The notes under the pieces are model-generated. The model searched no databases. It saw nothing but the letters and a program-made list of their open reading frames with translations, and was not told the origin of the DNA. Position numbers and translations under genes: made by a program. Source: Tetraselmis striata (lineage: Eukaryota > Chlorophyta > Chlorodendrophyceae > Chlorodendrales > Chlorodendraceae). Taken from it: DNA of 64,000 nt. The stretch spans positions 1 through 64,000 of the forward strand of contig VCJN01000156.1 in assembly GCA_006384855.1 (NCBI GenBank), written 5' to 3'. This document shows positions 33,329 to 44,001 of this stretch, in pieces (positions within the stretch are counted from its first letter, which is position 1; the number at the start of each line of letters is the position of its first letter).

Positions 33329-34378
33329 CTCAAGCTTCGGTTGCTGACTCCGGAAGGGCTCGGGACCCAAAGTGGACTGCGCAGGAGTGCCACGTAGCAG
33401 CACAATTCATGGCGAGGACGACTGGTCCCCGTAAGGGTACGCGGGAAGGTACCGGTACTAAGGATTGCTGTGTTGATTTTCTAATTCTGGGGAACTGCCC
33501 TTTTTGTAATTCACACCGGTACTAAGGATTACCAGACGAGCGCATTTCGGCAACTACGAGGAACTGACGTTGGTTTCGGTGTCGGCGTGTTCATCAGACT
33601 GGGTTGGTATGTTCGCGTTCTGCGCGCGTGTTTTCATGCGCCCCTGAAATCTTATTTACAATTTCGAGCATATTCAAGATGTTGCGGGTTTACGACTGCA
33701 AATCACTAACGATAGACGAAATAACACATAGTCGCTCAACAGAACGAACCATTCGTCTTATCAACCAAAGCTCGAACTACTTGAGGGTACCGCACAGCGG
33801 CGGGTGGGCGTGCCCTCATCCGCCTGATGAGAAAGTGTCATTTCGGAGTGCCATCGCTTTTAGAACCGGTATTCTCATCGTTAGTGTTTCGGGGAGTATT
33901 CTTTATTCCACCCGCCGCTGTGCGGTACCGGCAGCGAAACGATAAAATCTAAAGCATATTATTATTCGGTTACCAAAAGATATGTTATTCCGGTACCTTA
34001 GAGACTGTTAACTAATCCTTACATAAATCTTGCTTGAATTTAAAATAGGATTCCTGTGAGCGCCAGCAGCACGCGCTCGGATGAATGGACGACGCGAGCG
34101 AATCACACGCGTCAGGCACATGCGAGCGAAACACGCTGACCAGCACATGCGCTGCTGCTGCTGCTGGTTCGGCGTTGCGTCGTCGCCACTGACAACACTG
34201 ACAACGCCACAGCCAAGCAGCACTTTCCACGAGCAGCAAGCTGATGTGCTGTGCTCACAGCTTACCTTGGTTGAAAATCTCATAGTGGGGTGGGGGAGGC
34301 TGTCCTCCGCCCTGTCCCCCGCCAAGAACACACCCCCCCCCCCCCCCCCCCCCCGCCTCCTTCCTGCCGCCGAGCAGC
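33329..34378. promoter_or_regulatory. Intergenic region between divergent host genes, with a MITE
   Basis: About 1 kb between the dioxygenase start and the coiled-coil start. A CCGGTACTAAGGATT motif occurs twice (about 33452 and 33516). The MITE at 33786-33929 lies in the middle. A 22-C run (34332-34354) ends about 25 bases before the ATG at 34379. Confidence 0.5.
33786..33929. mobile_element. MITE-like element, perfect 22-bp inverted ends, 144 bp
   Basis: The arms at 33786-33807 and 33908-33929 are perfect inverted complements (beginning GGTACCGCACAGCGG). The interior is not palindromic and encodes nothing. No clear target-site duplication could be assigned; GGTACC at each outer end may include part of it. 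Confidence 0.8.
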
Positions 34379-37300
34379 ATGTCGGAAAGCGTGGATGGCG
34401 CTGCGGCGGAGCTAATTCGCTGCGAGCAGCTGCTGCGCGGGCGGGCGAAGGACATCGAGGCTGCGGGCCTGCGCGAGGCGGCTGCGTCCGCGCGGGTGGA
34501 CGAGCTGGGGGCGCAGGTGGGGGCCGGCAAACCGGTTTTTCCCCCATAGCCCTCGTGCCGTGCGAGTACGTAGTTATTGCGAAGAGGTCCACGTGACTGA
34601 GCGGAATATATTAGTTGCAGGGCACGCATAGCCTCGCGCCGACGACCCCCACAATCGGACCGGCCAACTCCAGCCTGCTCCAGAGCACTTCAGCGCTAAC
34701 GTCGCCCTTCTTTGCCAGCCGCGAGCTGCCATCCGTGTCGACACCGCTGGAGTTGCGTCGGGGCCGCATTAAACGTCAGCGCTGCGTGCAGGTGGACAAG
34801 CTGCAGAAGCAGGTGGCAGAGCAGCGGCAGGAGGGGGGCAAGCTGTTGGCGGAGGTCAGCCGCCTGCGCGCGGAGGGCGGGCAGGCGGCTCAGCGCGGCG
34901 CGCGCGAAGTGGCGCGCCTGAAGTGGGAGCTCGAGACGGAGCGCGCCACGTGCCGGGAGCTCACGGAGAACAACCAGAGCTTCATCGCCAAGGTGGCCAC
35001 GCTACAGGAGCGGTGCTCCTCGCTGGAGGACGCACGCCGGGAGGTGGTCGGCCTGCGCGGCAAGCTGGCGGAGATGGCCAAGGGGCGCGCGGAGTCTATG
35101 ACGATCGCGGCGACGGCAAACGCGGAGGCGGAGCTGCTGCGCGTCCAGGTGAAAGAGCTGTCGGACGCGCTCAGCAGAACGCTGCGACACGCGCAGGCGC
35201 ACGAGGCGGAGCTGGCAGGCGAGCGTGAGGCGCTGCGCGTCAAGACGGAGGAGCTGGAGCAGCAGCAGGCCCGGCTGCAGGTGACGTCGCCACCTCGCCA
35301 GCATGACAGTGCCATAGGTAGCGGATTTGAGGATTGAGACAAGAGAAAATTACACCAGAATTCGGGGGGGGGCGGGGAGAGGGGGGGGGGGGGGGGGGGG
35401 GGATCCTACCCTGACAGAAGCTGCTACACCGGCCCACTTGCGCTATGTAGGATGATCTGGCGGCAGTCAAGGCGGCGGGCGTGTTGAGCAAGTCCGGCAC
35501 GATGCGCTTCGAGATCGGCGGCGCCCTCAGCAGCCTGCCCTCTGGCTCCAGCCGGCCCTCCACTGCAGAGGGGCCCGACGAGCAGTACCGCCTGTCCAAG
35601 CAAGTCCGGGAGCTGCAGGACCGGCTGCGCCTGCAGCAGGGGCAGCTGCTGGACAAGCAGGCGGCGGTGGAGGCAGCGCGTGCGCGCGCGGAGGCGGAGG
35701 CGGCGGAGGCGGCGGCGGGGCTGCGGCAGGAGAATTCGGAGCTGCGGGTGGCGGTGGGGCGGGGGGAGGTCGCGCGCCGGGAGCTGGAGGCCGCGCTGGA
35801 GCAAGCGCGCTCTGGCGACCAGCCCGCGACAAACACTTCCGGACGGGAGGAGATGGTAATCGTCCCCGCTGCCCCCATCCCCCTGTCTCACGCAACACCA
35901 TCGCCCTGACTAAAGGGCATTCCAGGAGTTGGCGCCTAGCTGCCCTCGTGCCACTCAAGCAGATGGTATCAAGTGCCGGGACACATCGTCTGCGTCCATC
36001 AGTATTCTGATCGTAGTTCAGGACCGGTGCCGACTAGAGTCGTCGTCAACCTCAGTATTTGCGATGCGAATCGGGGCGCCCGCGTAGCATTCCCAAATCC
36101 GTTATTGATTCCTTGTTAATCCGTCTCAAATTCAGGCAGACAGTGCATGCCGCATTCTTACCCGCTTAATTGCGCTCCTCAAAGTGCGCCGGCACCTGTC
36201 TTTAGTGTCTCACGGTAGCTTCTATGCCTCAATCAGTACAAACGGCAACTTCTGCAGTTGGGCAGAAATTGGAGAGTATGAAGCGATCTTAAACATACGT
36301 ATAATGGGCGAGCGCAGCTCCTACATGACTTACTTGAATCTTGTCAGAAAGTTTGCAGGTGCCGATGCTGGCATTGCCCCCCCCCCCCCCCCCCCCCCCC
36401 CCCCAGATATACACACACACACACACACACACATTCTGCTGTCTGAAGAGGGTGACGGGTAGTATGCGTGGCGCTTGTGCGCAGACGGCTGCTGCTGCTC
36501 CAGCCCCGCCAGAGGAGGTGCAGGCAGAGGCGGCCCAGCTGCGGGCGGAGCTCGTGGCGCTGCGGCAGGTCACCGCCGGCGAGCGGGCGGCGCTGCGGGC
36601 GGAGCTGGCGGAGGCGAGGCAGGCCGGGGCGGACGCGCACACGCAGGCGGAGGCGCGCGGCCACGAGGTGGTGGGCCTGCAGGTGGGCCATCGCCACCCT
36701 CGGCTCATGTTAGGCCTGACAGGCCCTGCAGGGTTTGCCTGGATAGGGTACGGTGTTTAGGGTTTAGCGAGGCGATGACCTCCACAGTCACCCTCTTCTA
36801 TACAGCCTCCTCGCCTGGTAAGAGACCAGCATGAGCTTGTCAAGAGCGAGAAGCATGGCACTCTCCGCTGAATTGTATAGGGGATTGTGAGCGGAGAGTG
36901 GTGTGTGGTGGCTGTGAGGGGTCCGGGCAAGCGGAAGCTATCCTTGCGAGCCAGATGAGCGCACAGAACTCCATTACTCTCCTCCGCCAATGTGCCCCCC
37001 CTCCCCAACCCATGGTCTTCGGTGTGTCGCATGGCACAGGGCCGCCGCTAACACCACCGCTGCACGTGCCGCAGGTGCAGGTGCGGGACCTGCACGCGGC
37101 GCTGGAGGAGGCGCAGCCCCCCGGGTTGCGGCGCATGGGCGAGGTGGCGGACCACCTGGCGGGCCTTAGCGCCGCGCTGGAGGAGGAGGGGCGGCGGTCG
37201 GCGCAGGCGATGGTGCCCTCCCCCCCCCCCCCCCCCCCCCCCGCCCGTATTCGTTGTCCAGGATGTGCCCATAGTAAGGACTGCTGCAAAGGTATCGCGC

Positions 37301-38697
37301 TACAGTACTGGACCAACCTGATGACAGATGGGGGCGGATATGCTTGTGGGTGTGACGCCGGAAGGATTGCCATTTGCGCAGGGTATGTGCTTTCCTTCTC
37401 TAGCAGATACGCCTGACTAAGGGTAACCCCCTTTCCCATTGCGGACCCGTGCATCAGTGCCCTCGTTCAATTGAACTGCTATCCCGTTATGCGAGGCTTT
37501 AGAAGCGAAAGGGCGTGTGCCTTGAAAGACATCATGGTCTCGAGACAACCCAGCCCCGGGGAGTCACAGTTGACAGTACTCCCCCACTGATCCGGGGTCC
37601 TGCCGGAATACAAACGGAGTGTTTGCATGCCCGGAAAAAGTCGTGGTGGTATCTGATCTAGCCCCCCCCCCCCCCCCCCCCCCCCCCCACCCCGCCACCC
37701 CTTAGAATCGTGTGCTTTGGCGAAACAAACCGCGGGAGAGAGGGCGTTTCCACTACCTGCTTTAGCGAACTATCGGATACTGTACCCATCATGTGTCACC
37801 CACTCACTCCAGTGACCCCCCCTTCCCCCCTTTGGCCTTCCCCCTTGCCACCTCCTCGGCCGCCACTCAGGCGCACATCTCCGAGCAGAACCGGCTGATC
37901 ACAGCCTTGCAGGGCAAGATCCAGTCGCTGGAGGGCGCGGCGGCCGCAGCGGGCGCCAACCAGTCATCGGCGTGGGGCGGCGGCCGCGTCGCCTCGGCCC
38001 GCGGGGCACCCGCCCCGGCCGGGGCAACCGCCGCCGACATGGCGCGCCCGCATACCGCGCCGTGGCCCTCTGGCAGCGGCGGTACCGTCGGCGGTACCGT
38101 CGGCGCCGCCAGCCCCGGCAGCCGCGGCCATACGGTGGACACCGTGCGGCTGCTGCGCCGCAGCGGCAGCCACAGCAGCGTCGAGTACGGCAGCCCGCCG
38201 CGCCACCCGTCGGGCGGCTATGACTGCCGCAGCCAGCCGGTGTCGCCCGCGGTGCGCGGCAAGCGGAGTGCGCCCCCCCCTCCCCCCCCCCCCCCCCCTC
38301 CCCTCCCACCTCCCCTCGTTGCGTGTCGTGTCTCATGTTTATATCAAGCTAGTGTCAACCAAGCCGCAGTACCCAGGAACTCCCCCCCCCCCCTGCTCCA
38401 TGAGACAGCCCGCTGCCCGGCCGCCGCCCTTGGACATCGCACGCCAATCGGCCCCCTTTCACATCCGGCCGCACAAGCAGCATGGCGGCCCTCTGGCCTC
38501 CGCTCGCTGACCCTGGTCCCTCCCCGGTCCCTCGCGCCCCAACAGTCGCCTCGGCGTGGACCACCCTCAGCACGGGCGGCCTGAGCCCCAGCGGGCAGCG
38601 CATGGCGTTGTCCGGCGCGCTGCGCGGCAGCACCGCGCAGCGATCACGCACCTCGGCCGGCGGCGGTGGCGGCCAGCAGGGCATGACGCTCTTCTGA
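34379..38697 (+). CDS. Coiled-coil protein, 638 aa, seven exons
   Basis: Exons 34379-34516, 34792-35280, 35451-35855, 36485-36682, 37075-37212, 37871-38267, 38546-38697; every junction keeps frame (639 codons). Residues 1-430 are almost continuous heptads rich in Glu, Leu, Arg and Ala (VDKLQKQVAEQRQEGGKLL and similar), interrupted by a Ser/Pro linker around 215-250. The C-terminal 180 residues are Gly/Ser/Pro/Arg-rich and end GQQGMTLF. No catalytic domain or membrane span. Such proteins are commonly structural (basal body, flagellum, cytoskeleton), but nothing here fixes a role. An in-frame alternative acceptor at 34621 would add 57 residues rich in Ser, Thr and Pro; I preferred 34792 because heptads continue across it. 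Introns carry C tracts, (CA)n and an AT-rich patch. Confidence 0.7.
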
Positions 38698-40945
38698 AGC
38701 CCCCCCCCCCCCCCCCCCCCACCCCCTGCACCGCACCGCGTGCCACCTGGGCCAGCCATGGCACCCCGTCCCCTGCCTCTGCCGCGACGGAACATGCCCT
38801 TACTCCCAATACCCTTTTTTCCAGGGTGAAGTAAGCCTTAGTATTTCCCTGCCATACTCAAATCATTTAATGTACACACACATTCTACACCTAATTCGCC
38901 GCCAGGGGCAGGATGTCTCTGGCCAGTACGCCGTCCAGATGGCGGACGCGCAGCCGCGTACTCGATTTCAGTGAACGGGGGTGCCCACCGTAGAGAACCA
39001 TCCCACGGACCTGCGGGGCCCTGGGGGCTCATCGGCCCCGGGTGATTGCAAAACAACAACAACAACAATATGGGGTCGCCTACTCTTTGTGCGCATGTTG
39101 AGAAACTCGCTGGCATTGCTTGCAGCCAAACGACCGATCCGGCGAGCATAACGCGATCGTCGGTGGCTGCCTGGTCGCGAGTTGCCCGCCCTCGCAGGCA
39201 AGTGCCAGTTTCTCTACTTGGCCATCGCCCGTGCCCGATTGTTTCTCTCTCCGTGAGCTGCATGATGTGCTCAAGACTCGCGACTCTCGGTCCGGCCGCG
39301 TCAAGCTCACCCGCCAGGTCAAACGTGCCACCCAACACAACGGCCGCCCCATCAACCGCCCTGTTGAAACCGGATACCTACACGTCGACAGTTCGTCGTA
39401 CGGTTGGGGTGCCGTTCTGAATGAATATCCGCACGCGCTCATCCTGTGAATCACGCATCAAGCAGGCGGATGGCCTTTTACTCCCCGAGGCGGGATTACA
39501 TCTGCAGCATCCTATGCGCCATTTGCTGCCTCGGGGGTGTGCTGGCGGGCGAGCCCAAGCTTCGTACCAATGTGCCTTGCACAAAACAACGGTGTTCAGG
39601 TTGACTTTTTTTGAGGGGGGTTGGTGTGGGGGGGAGTGTGCAGTTTATTATTCACATACAACTATGAAGTTTTCCGAGTGACTTGCCTATGCAGCTTGGC
39701 TTCAAGATGATTTAAGATTGATGAATTGATTGATTGATGAATCGTAGTAGGAGTAGACCTAGGAAGATGCAATTATCCCGCTGCGTCAGTGCCCACAGAT
39801 TCCGCACTTTTGCGACCCATCGTCCCTGATTAGGCTTAATTTCACCAGGATATCTAATAGGATGTGTGTAATACTGACTGACTGTTGGACTGGGAGGGAA
39901 GGAGGGAGCAACTGAGCATTGTGTCGTCTTGAGCCGCGCGCATGCTGTTCCAACGCCCCGCGACTCGCACCACTGTCAAGTTCCGCCCGTTCTACGGAGG
40001 GCCTCAGACCCCTCCTGTCGGTGCAGCTGCGGGATGGGCCGGACTCTGTTATCGCCATCCCCACTACAGCCCCCAGCATGCCACTGTCACATGCCCCGGG
40101 CGGGCACCAGACCCCGCAACCCCAACAGTGCGAGTGGTGCGGCGATGGTGTCCGCGCTGTTCCGTCACGGCACAAGCGAGGGCGGCCTTGGGGGACACCC
40201 TCCGTGCAGGTGCATGGCGTTAACGGCTCGCATCACCGACTGTCTGCATACACGCATTGTATAGATATGATATTCGATACGTGCTGCCGCGCTTCTGCAC
40301 CTATGCTATACGATCTGCCACCCTGTCTGACCGTCGATGCCGCCTAGGGATGCGCTCTACCCCAGGGAAGGGCGACCCTTGGCAGCCCTGCGGAGCCTCC
40401 CGAGTTGCAGAGCTCCGGTATGTATGCGGGCAATGCCCCTGCGGAAGAGTGGCCCTTGCCCTTGAGGCGGGTGGGAAATGCAGGCGATGGATCAGGGCAG
40501 CTTGCGGGGCACAGAAAGGCGGTCGCGGTCCAGAAGAACTGCGGGACAGGGACAGTGATCACGGACGTGTAATGGGTGCAGTGCAACAGAGCACCGTGTG
40601 CATGCAAGGCAGCGGCATGTGGTGCGCAAGCGCTCCCCGACAAACAGCATGGAGATGAGCAAACTCGGCAGGTCCTCGGCGGCTGTTCGTTTACAGGTGC
40701 CATCCGGAGGGCGGCCGGAGTTGCGCGTGCACGCCGGCGTGGGTCACCACCATGGCGGCATGCCAACACCGCGCCGATGTGGCTCGTGCTGCCCTACTTG
40801 TAGGAGGAAGGAAGGCCACGCGCGGAGCGCAGAGGATTGCGGCAGCACCGCTGTCGTGCGCCTCCCAGAGCAGGATGTCCTCCATGGCAGCAGTGCTCAT
40901 GGTCTGCACCCGATCGGACTACAAGTAGAGGCTGCAGACACGGCC
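38698..40945. other. Intergenic DNA with a DIRS fossil and microsatellite
   Basis: Right after the coiled-coil stop comes a 21-C run. An (AAC)n tract lies at 39052-39069, the DIRS fragment at 39080-39450, and a GATTGATT-type tract near 39717-39745. Between 39919 and 40900 there are overlapping open frames with scattered Cys but no coherent domain. No gene is supported. Confidence 0.4.
39080..39450 (+). pseudogene. DIRS-type reverse transcriptase/RNase H fragment
   Basis: Frames must be joined, but the order of motifs is clear: KLAGIACSQTTDPASI, a FSLRELHDVLKTR block, VKLTRQVKRATQHNGRPI, and VETGYLHVDSSSYGWGAVLNE at 39362-39424, the RNase H first strand. It resembles the fragment at 4571-5400 (same HNG.PI...VETGY.HVD order) but ends shortly after the GWG motif. 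Surrounding DNA shows no long terminal or split repeats. Confidence 0.7.
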
Positions 40946-41394
40946 TCAGCCCTGCTGGCATGGCCCCTTGAGGTACAGCGACGACTCGGGGCCGCTCAGG
41001 TTGTTGTAGTTCTTCAGCTGCTCCAGGCTCTCGTTCGCGAGCCGCATCTGGTTCTTTATTTCCGCCGCGGAGGTCAGCACCTTGTTCTTGTGGAACTCAA
41101 ACTTGATGTCCTCGATGATGGCCGCCCGCTTGGTGCTCGGGAACCGCGCCGCCTCCTTCAGGATGGCCCTGAGGACACCGCGCGCACACACGTATGTACA
41201 TATTGTTCATTCCCCATTGCCAAAAAACACTGAGGACTTTACTTTTAGCCAGGGAATGTTGGTGTTGGCGTTGTGTGCTGTGGTCGCAATTGGAATGACC
41301 CATCCCATGATTGGCCCCAGCTGTCCTGTGCCTGTGAGCTGCGAGGCCACTCCCGCATCTGGCGGTACCTGTAGAGCTTGGCAGCTTCACGCAT
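40946..41394 (-). CDS. Small LYR-motif (complex-1 LYR family) protein, 82 aa
   Basis: Exon 1 is only 26 bp (41394-41369), coding MREAAKLY plus two bases of Arg. A 200-bp intron follows, then exon 2 (41168-40946). Splicing creates the Leu-Tyr-Arg motif exactly at the junction: AAKLYR then AILKEAARFP. Next come IIEDIKFEFHKNK, an IK..M..A...LEQL helix and a short tail ending GPCQQG. Leu-Tyr-Arg near the N-terminus, an Arg/Lys-rich three-helix pattern and a conserved F...NK in helix 2 are those of LYRM proteins, which bind mitochondrial acyl-carrier protein and help assemble respiratory complexes or Fe-S clusters. It resembles no single human LYRM clearly, so the subfamily is open. No cleavable presequence, as is usual for the family. 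Confidence 0.8.
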
Positions 41395-42526
41395 CTTGCT
41401 TCCCGGCTGCTGCGGCGCCGCTGCCTCGGGTCGAGTCGTAGCACTTCCGGAGCGCCTCAACCTCTGCAGCGGCATACCGCAGGCGGGCCGTCAGTGTGCC
41501 CACTCCCGGGGCGGAGCCGCATATAATTCGTGTCGGCCAACATGAAGGCGCAGAGACGCGTGGTGCCGATGGATGCCCCGAAAAACGTGTGTTTTGAAGG
41601 CGAGGATAAGGTCAGGAGACGGGGAAGGGGGAACCAAGCGATTCCGCCGCCCCGCGCTCGAACCTGTTTGGCATTTCCGCCAGTCTCTGTCGTTCTCCCC
41701 GAGACACACCTGCTGACATTCGATCGCCTCAGCCCCGTGAGTCAGTCTCACCGGCTGATGCATCAGTGCGGAAAGCTGGCAGCGGCTTTGGCACTGTGCG
41801 GCCTCGGAGGAAGCCGCGCGGGGAAAGGTGGGGGGGGCCGGGGGGGGGGGGGGGGGGGGGGCAGGAGGATTCTATCGACGGACTGGTACCACGGTGCCAC
41901 AGTGCCTGCACTTGCCTCGAGCGCGGCGTACGCCTTGCCACAGCCCTGTGGGCTATCCAGCGGAGTTGGGCCGTCTTCTTCGAGGTTCTTGGCTGTTTCC
42001 GGCTGAGGGGTGGCCTCGGCGACGCGCATCTCGTCCTGACGACAATCCGACCGATGTGACACCACCTGGCTTATTGCGCGAGGTATCAAAGGGGCGTCGC
42101 CGTCGCCGACAAATCGCCGTCCGCCTCACCAGCCGCGTCACTCGTCACTCATCCGCTGTCGGGCGGTCGCGCCGCCGTAGTCGAAGCACCACTGCAAAGA
42201 TCCATTCACGATAACACTGCGCGTAGATTGCGGAATAATCACGCAAGTACATGTTTCTGGCGATTACGTGGCGCGTTGTCGGCAGTCGCCGGTCGACTGT
42301 CGACCTACCCTGCAGGTACTGTACCGCCTTGTCGTCACGCGCGCGCGTCATCAGCCGTCAGCGTCCTCGTCAAGCAGGAAGCAGGATATGCTGTGCCGCA
42401 CAGCAGCAGCATGCCAGGCCAAGCCAGCCCAGGTGAGGGGAGCTCGCGCCGACATACAAGCGCGCGCGCTCAGTGCCCGCTGGGAGATCATCGCAACCAG
42501 TGCTGAAACGACCCTCAGCCGGCGTT
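41395..42526. promoter_or_regulatory. Intergenic region between divergent genes
   Basis: 1.1 kb between the LYR-protein start and the membrane-protein start. Contains a long G run (41830-41860) and GC-rich segments. Open frames through the G run encode polyglycine and are not genes. Confidence 0.4.
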
Positions 42527-44001
42527 ATGGCGACGGCACGCAGGCAGGCGGCGACGCCGCGCAGCACAGCCCCGGCGGTCAGCCGGCGCGCGCGGGCCAA
42601 CCCGGCCAGGCTTCCGGCGCCGGCCACGCACGGGCTGCGCGGCGAGAGGGCGCGGGGTCAGACGCTGGTGGCGGACGCGGTGGCGTTTGACGGCTCGCCG
42701 TGGGTGAACGCACTGGCGTCCGCCTCGCTGGGTGAGCGGCCCGCCGCGCGAGCTGCATCCCAAGTTAATTATTTACTTATTTCCATCCAAACTATAAATG
42801 CCCTCCTTGTAGCAACGACTCGCTACCCTTATCCTAGAGAGCATGGCCTGGCGAGGGGTGAACCTCAACTGTTGCTGAAAAACTGCCGGCGAGTCGCGAG
42901 AGTGCACGAGGTGGGTAAGTGACAAGAGCGTTCCATATCAGAACCTGATCCTATTTTATTCTACCTACATCATCCTCGGATGACACGCCTGCGGCCTCCT
43001 GGCTCCTTCAGGGGAAAGACCTTAGCAAGACCCTGGGTTTTTGCGCGTGCCGCTCATGCGGTTGTCGTGTTGTGCGAGTGTGTGTGTGCTCCCCCGGGGG
43101 CGGGGGAGGGGATCGATCCTCCTCCATTCGGCCACTATGAGCGCTGCAGCTGGAGTGCCAGGGATGGGAGGCGAGGGCGCTGCAGCGTGACACCTGAGGG
43201 CTGTGATGCCTTGTCATGCAGTTCTGGGAACCGCGCTATCCACCGCCGCTGGAGCGTATTTCATCCGGCGGGGTGTCGAACGGGTGCGCCGCTCCCGCGC
43301 CAGCATCTCCTCCTCCACACCCAATGCCCCACACTGAACTGGGATACCCCCCCCCCCCCCCCCCAAAAAAAAAGATTCCAACGCCATCACCATCACCCTC
43401 AGCATCATAACCTGCATCACCGACGCCATGCTCATGCCCCTCGCCACTGTAATCGCCACCATCACCATCGTCATCGCCGTCACCGTCACCATCACTACTT
43501 CTATTGCCATCACTGAGACCATCGTCATCGCAATTGCCATCACGGCATCATCATACCATCATTTCCACCACCATTACCCCCCCTCCGCCCCCCATCCTCG
43601 CCATCACCGCCATCATCATCATCATCGTCATTGTCACCTCCACAGACCCCACTGCTACCGCCACCACAATCACCATCGCCACCATCACCACAGTCATTGC
43701 CATCACTATCACGCACACTGACACCATGGCCATGGCCATTGCCATCGCCACCACAAGTATCTCCTTCGCCATCGTACCCGTTGCTGACGCCCTTGCTGCT
43801 GGATACGGTTATCCACCATAATGTCATCGACCTGACGCTCCACAGGGCGTCATCGACCTGGGCGCAGAGAACCCGGCGCCCAAGCGGTCCGTCAAGCCGC
43901 TGGAGCAGAAGGGCGCCAGCGAGCCCGGGACGGAGGGCATCCCCGCCGGCAGCGGCGAGGAGGAGGAGCTACTGGAGAGCAACAGCACGGAGCGGCGCTG
44001 A
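42527..44001 (+). CDS. Small single-span membrane protein, 140 aa, three exons
   Basis: Exons 42527-42731, 43222-43283 and 43846-44001, in phase (141 codons). Residues 1-55 are Arg/Ala-rich with few acidic residues and could be an organelle-targeting peptide (MATARRQAATPRS). Residues 65-87, SPWVNALASASLVLGTALS then TAAGAYF, spanning exons 1 and 2, form one hydrophobic helix followed by IRRGVER, a typical membrane-stop charge pattern. The last 45 residues are acidic (GEEEELLESNSTERR end). The exon 2 boundary was chosen because it alone keeps frame into exon 3. No family recognised; an organelle membrane protein is the best guess. Intron 2 carries a long CAT/ATC microsatellite. Confidence 0.6.
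43379..43740. repeat. Imperfect (ATC)n/CAT-rich microsatellite in an intron
   Basis: About 360 bp of ATCACC, CATCATC and GCCATC units on the plus strand, lying inside intron 2 of the small membrane-protein gene just after a C run and an A run (43349-43372). Confidence 0.85.

Noticed and set aside
35240..35878. 212-codon minus-strand frame
   Set aside because: Ser/Ala/Arg-rich antisense of coiled-coil exons; no motif of its own.
36755..36766. TTTAGGGTTTAG, telomere-like
   Set aside because: Less than two units; chance is sufficient.
41766..42214. Gly-rich open frames around 41830-41860
   Set aside because: Created by a G homopolymer; no conserved sequence on either side.
43428..43821. Open frame of Ile/Thr/Ala repeats through the CAT microsatellite
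   Set aside because: The microsatellite reads open in several frames; it lies within an intron of the membrane-protein gene.
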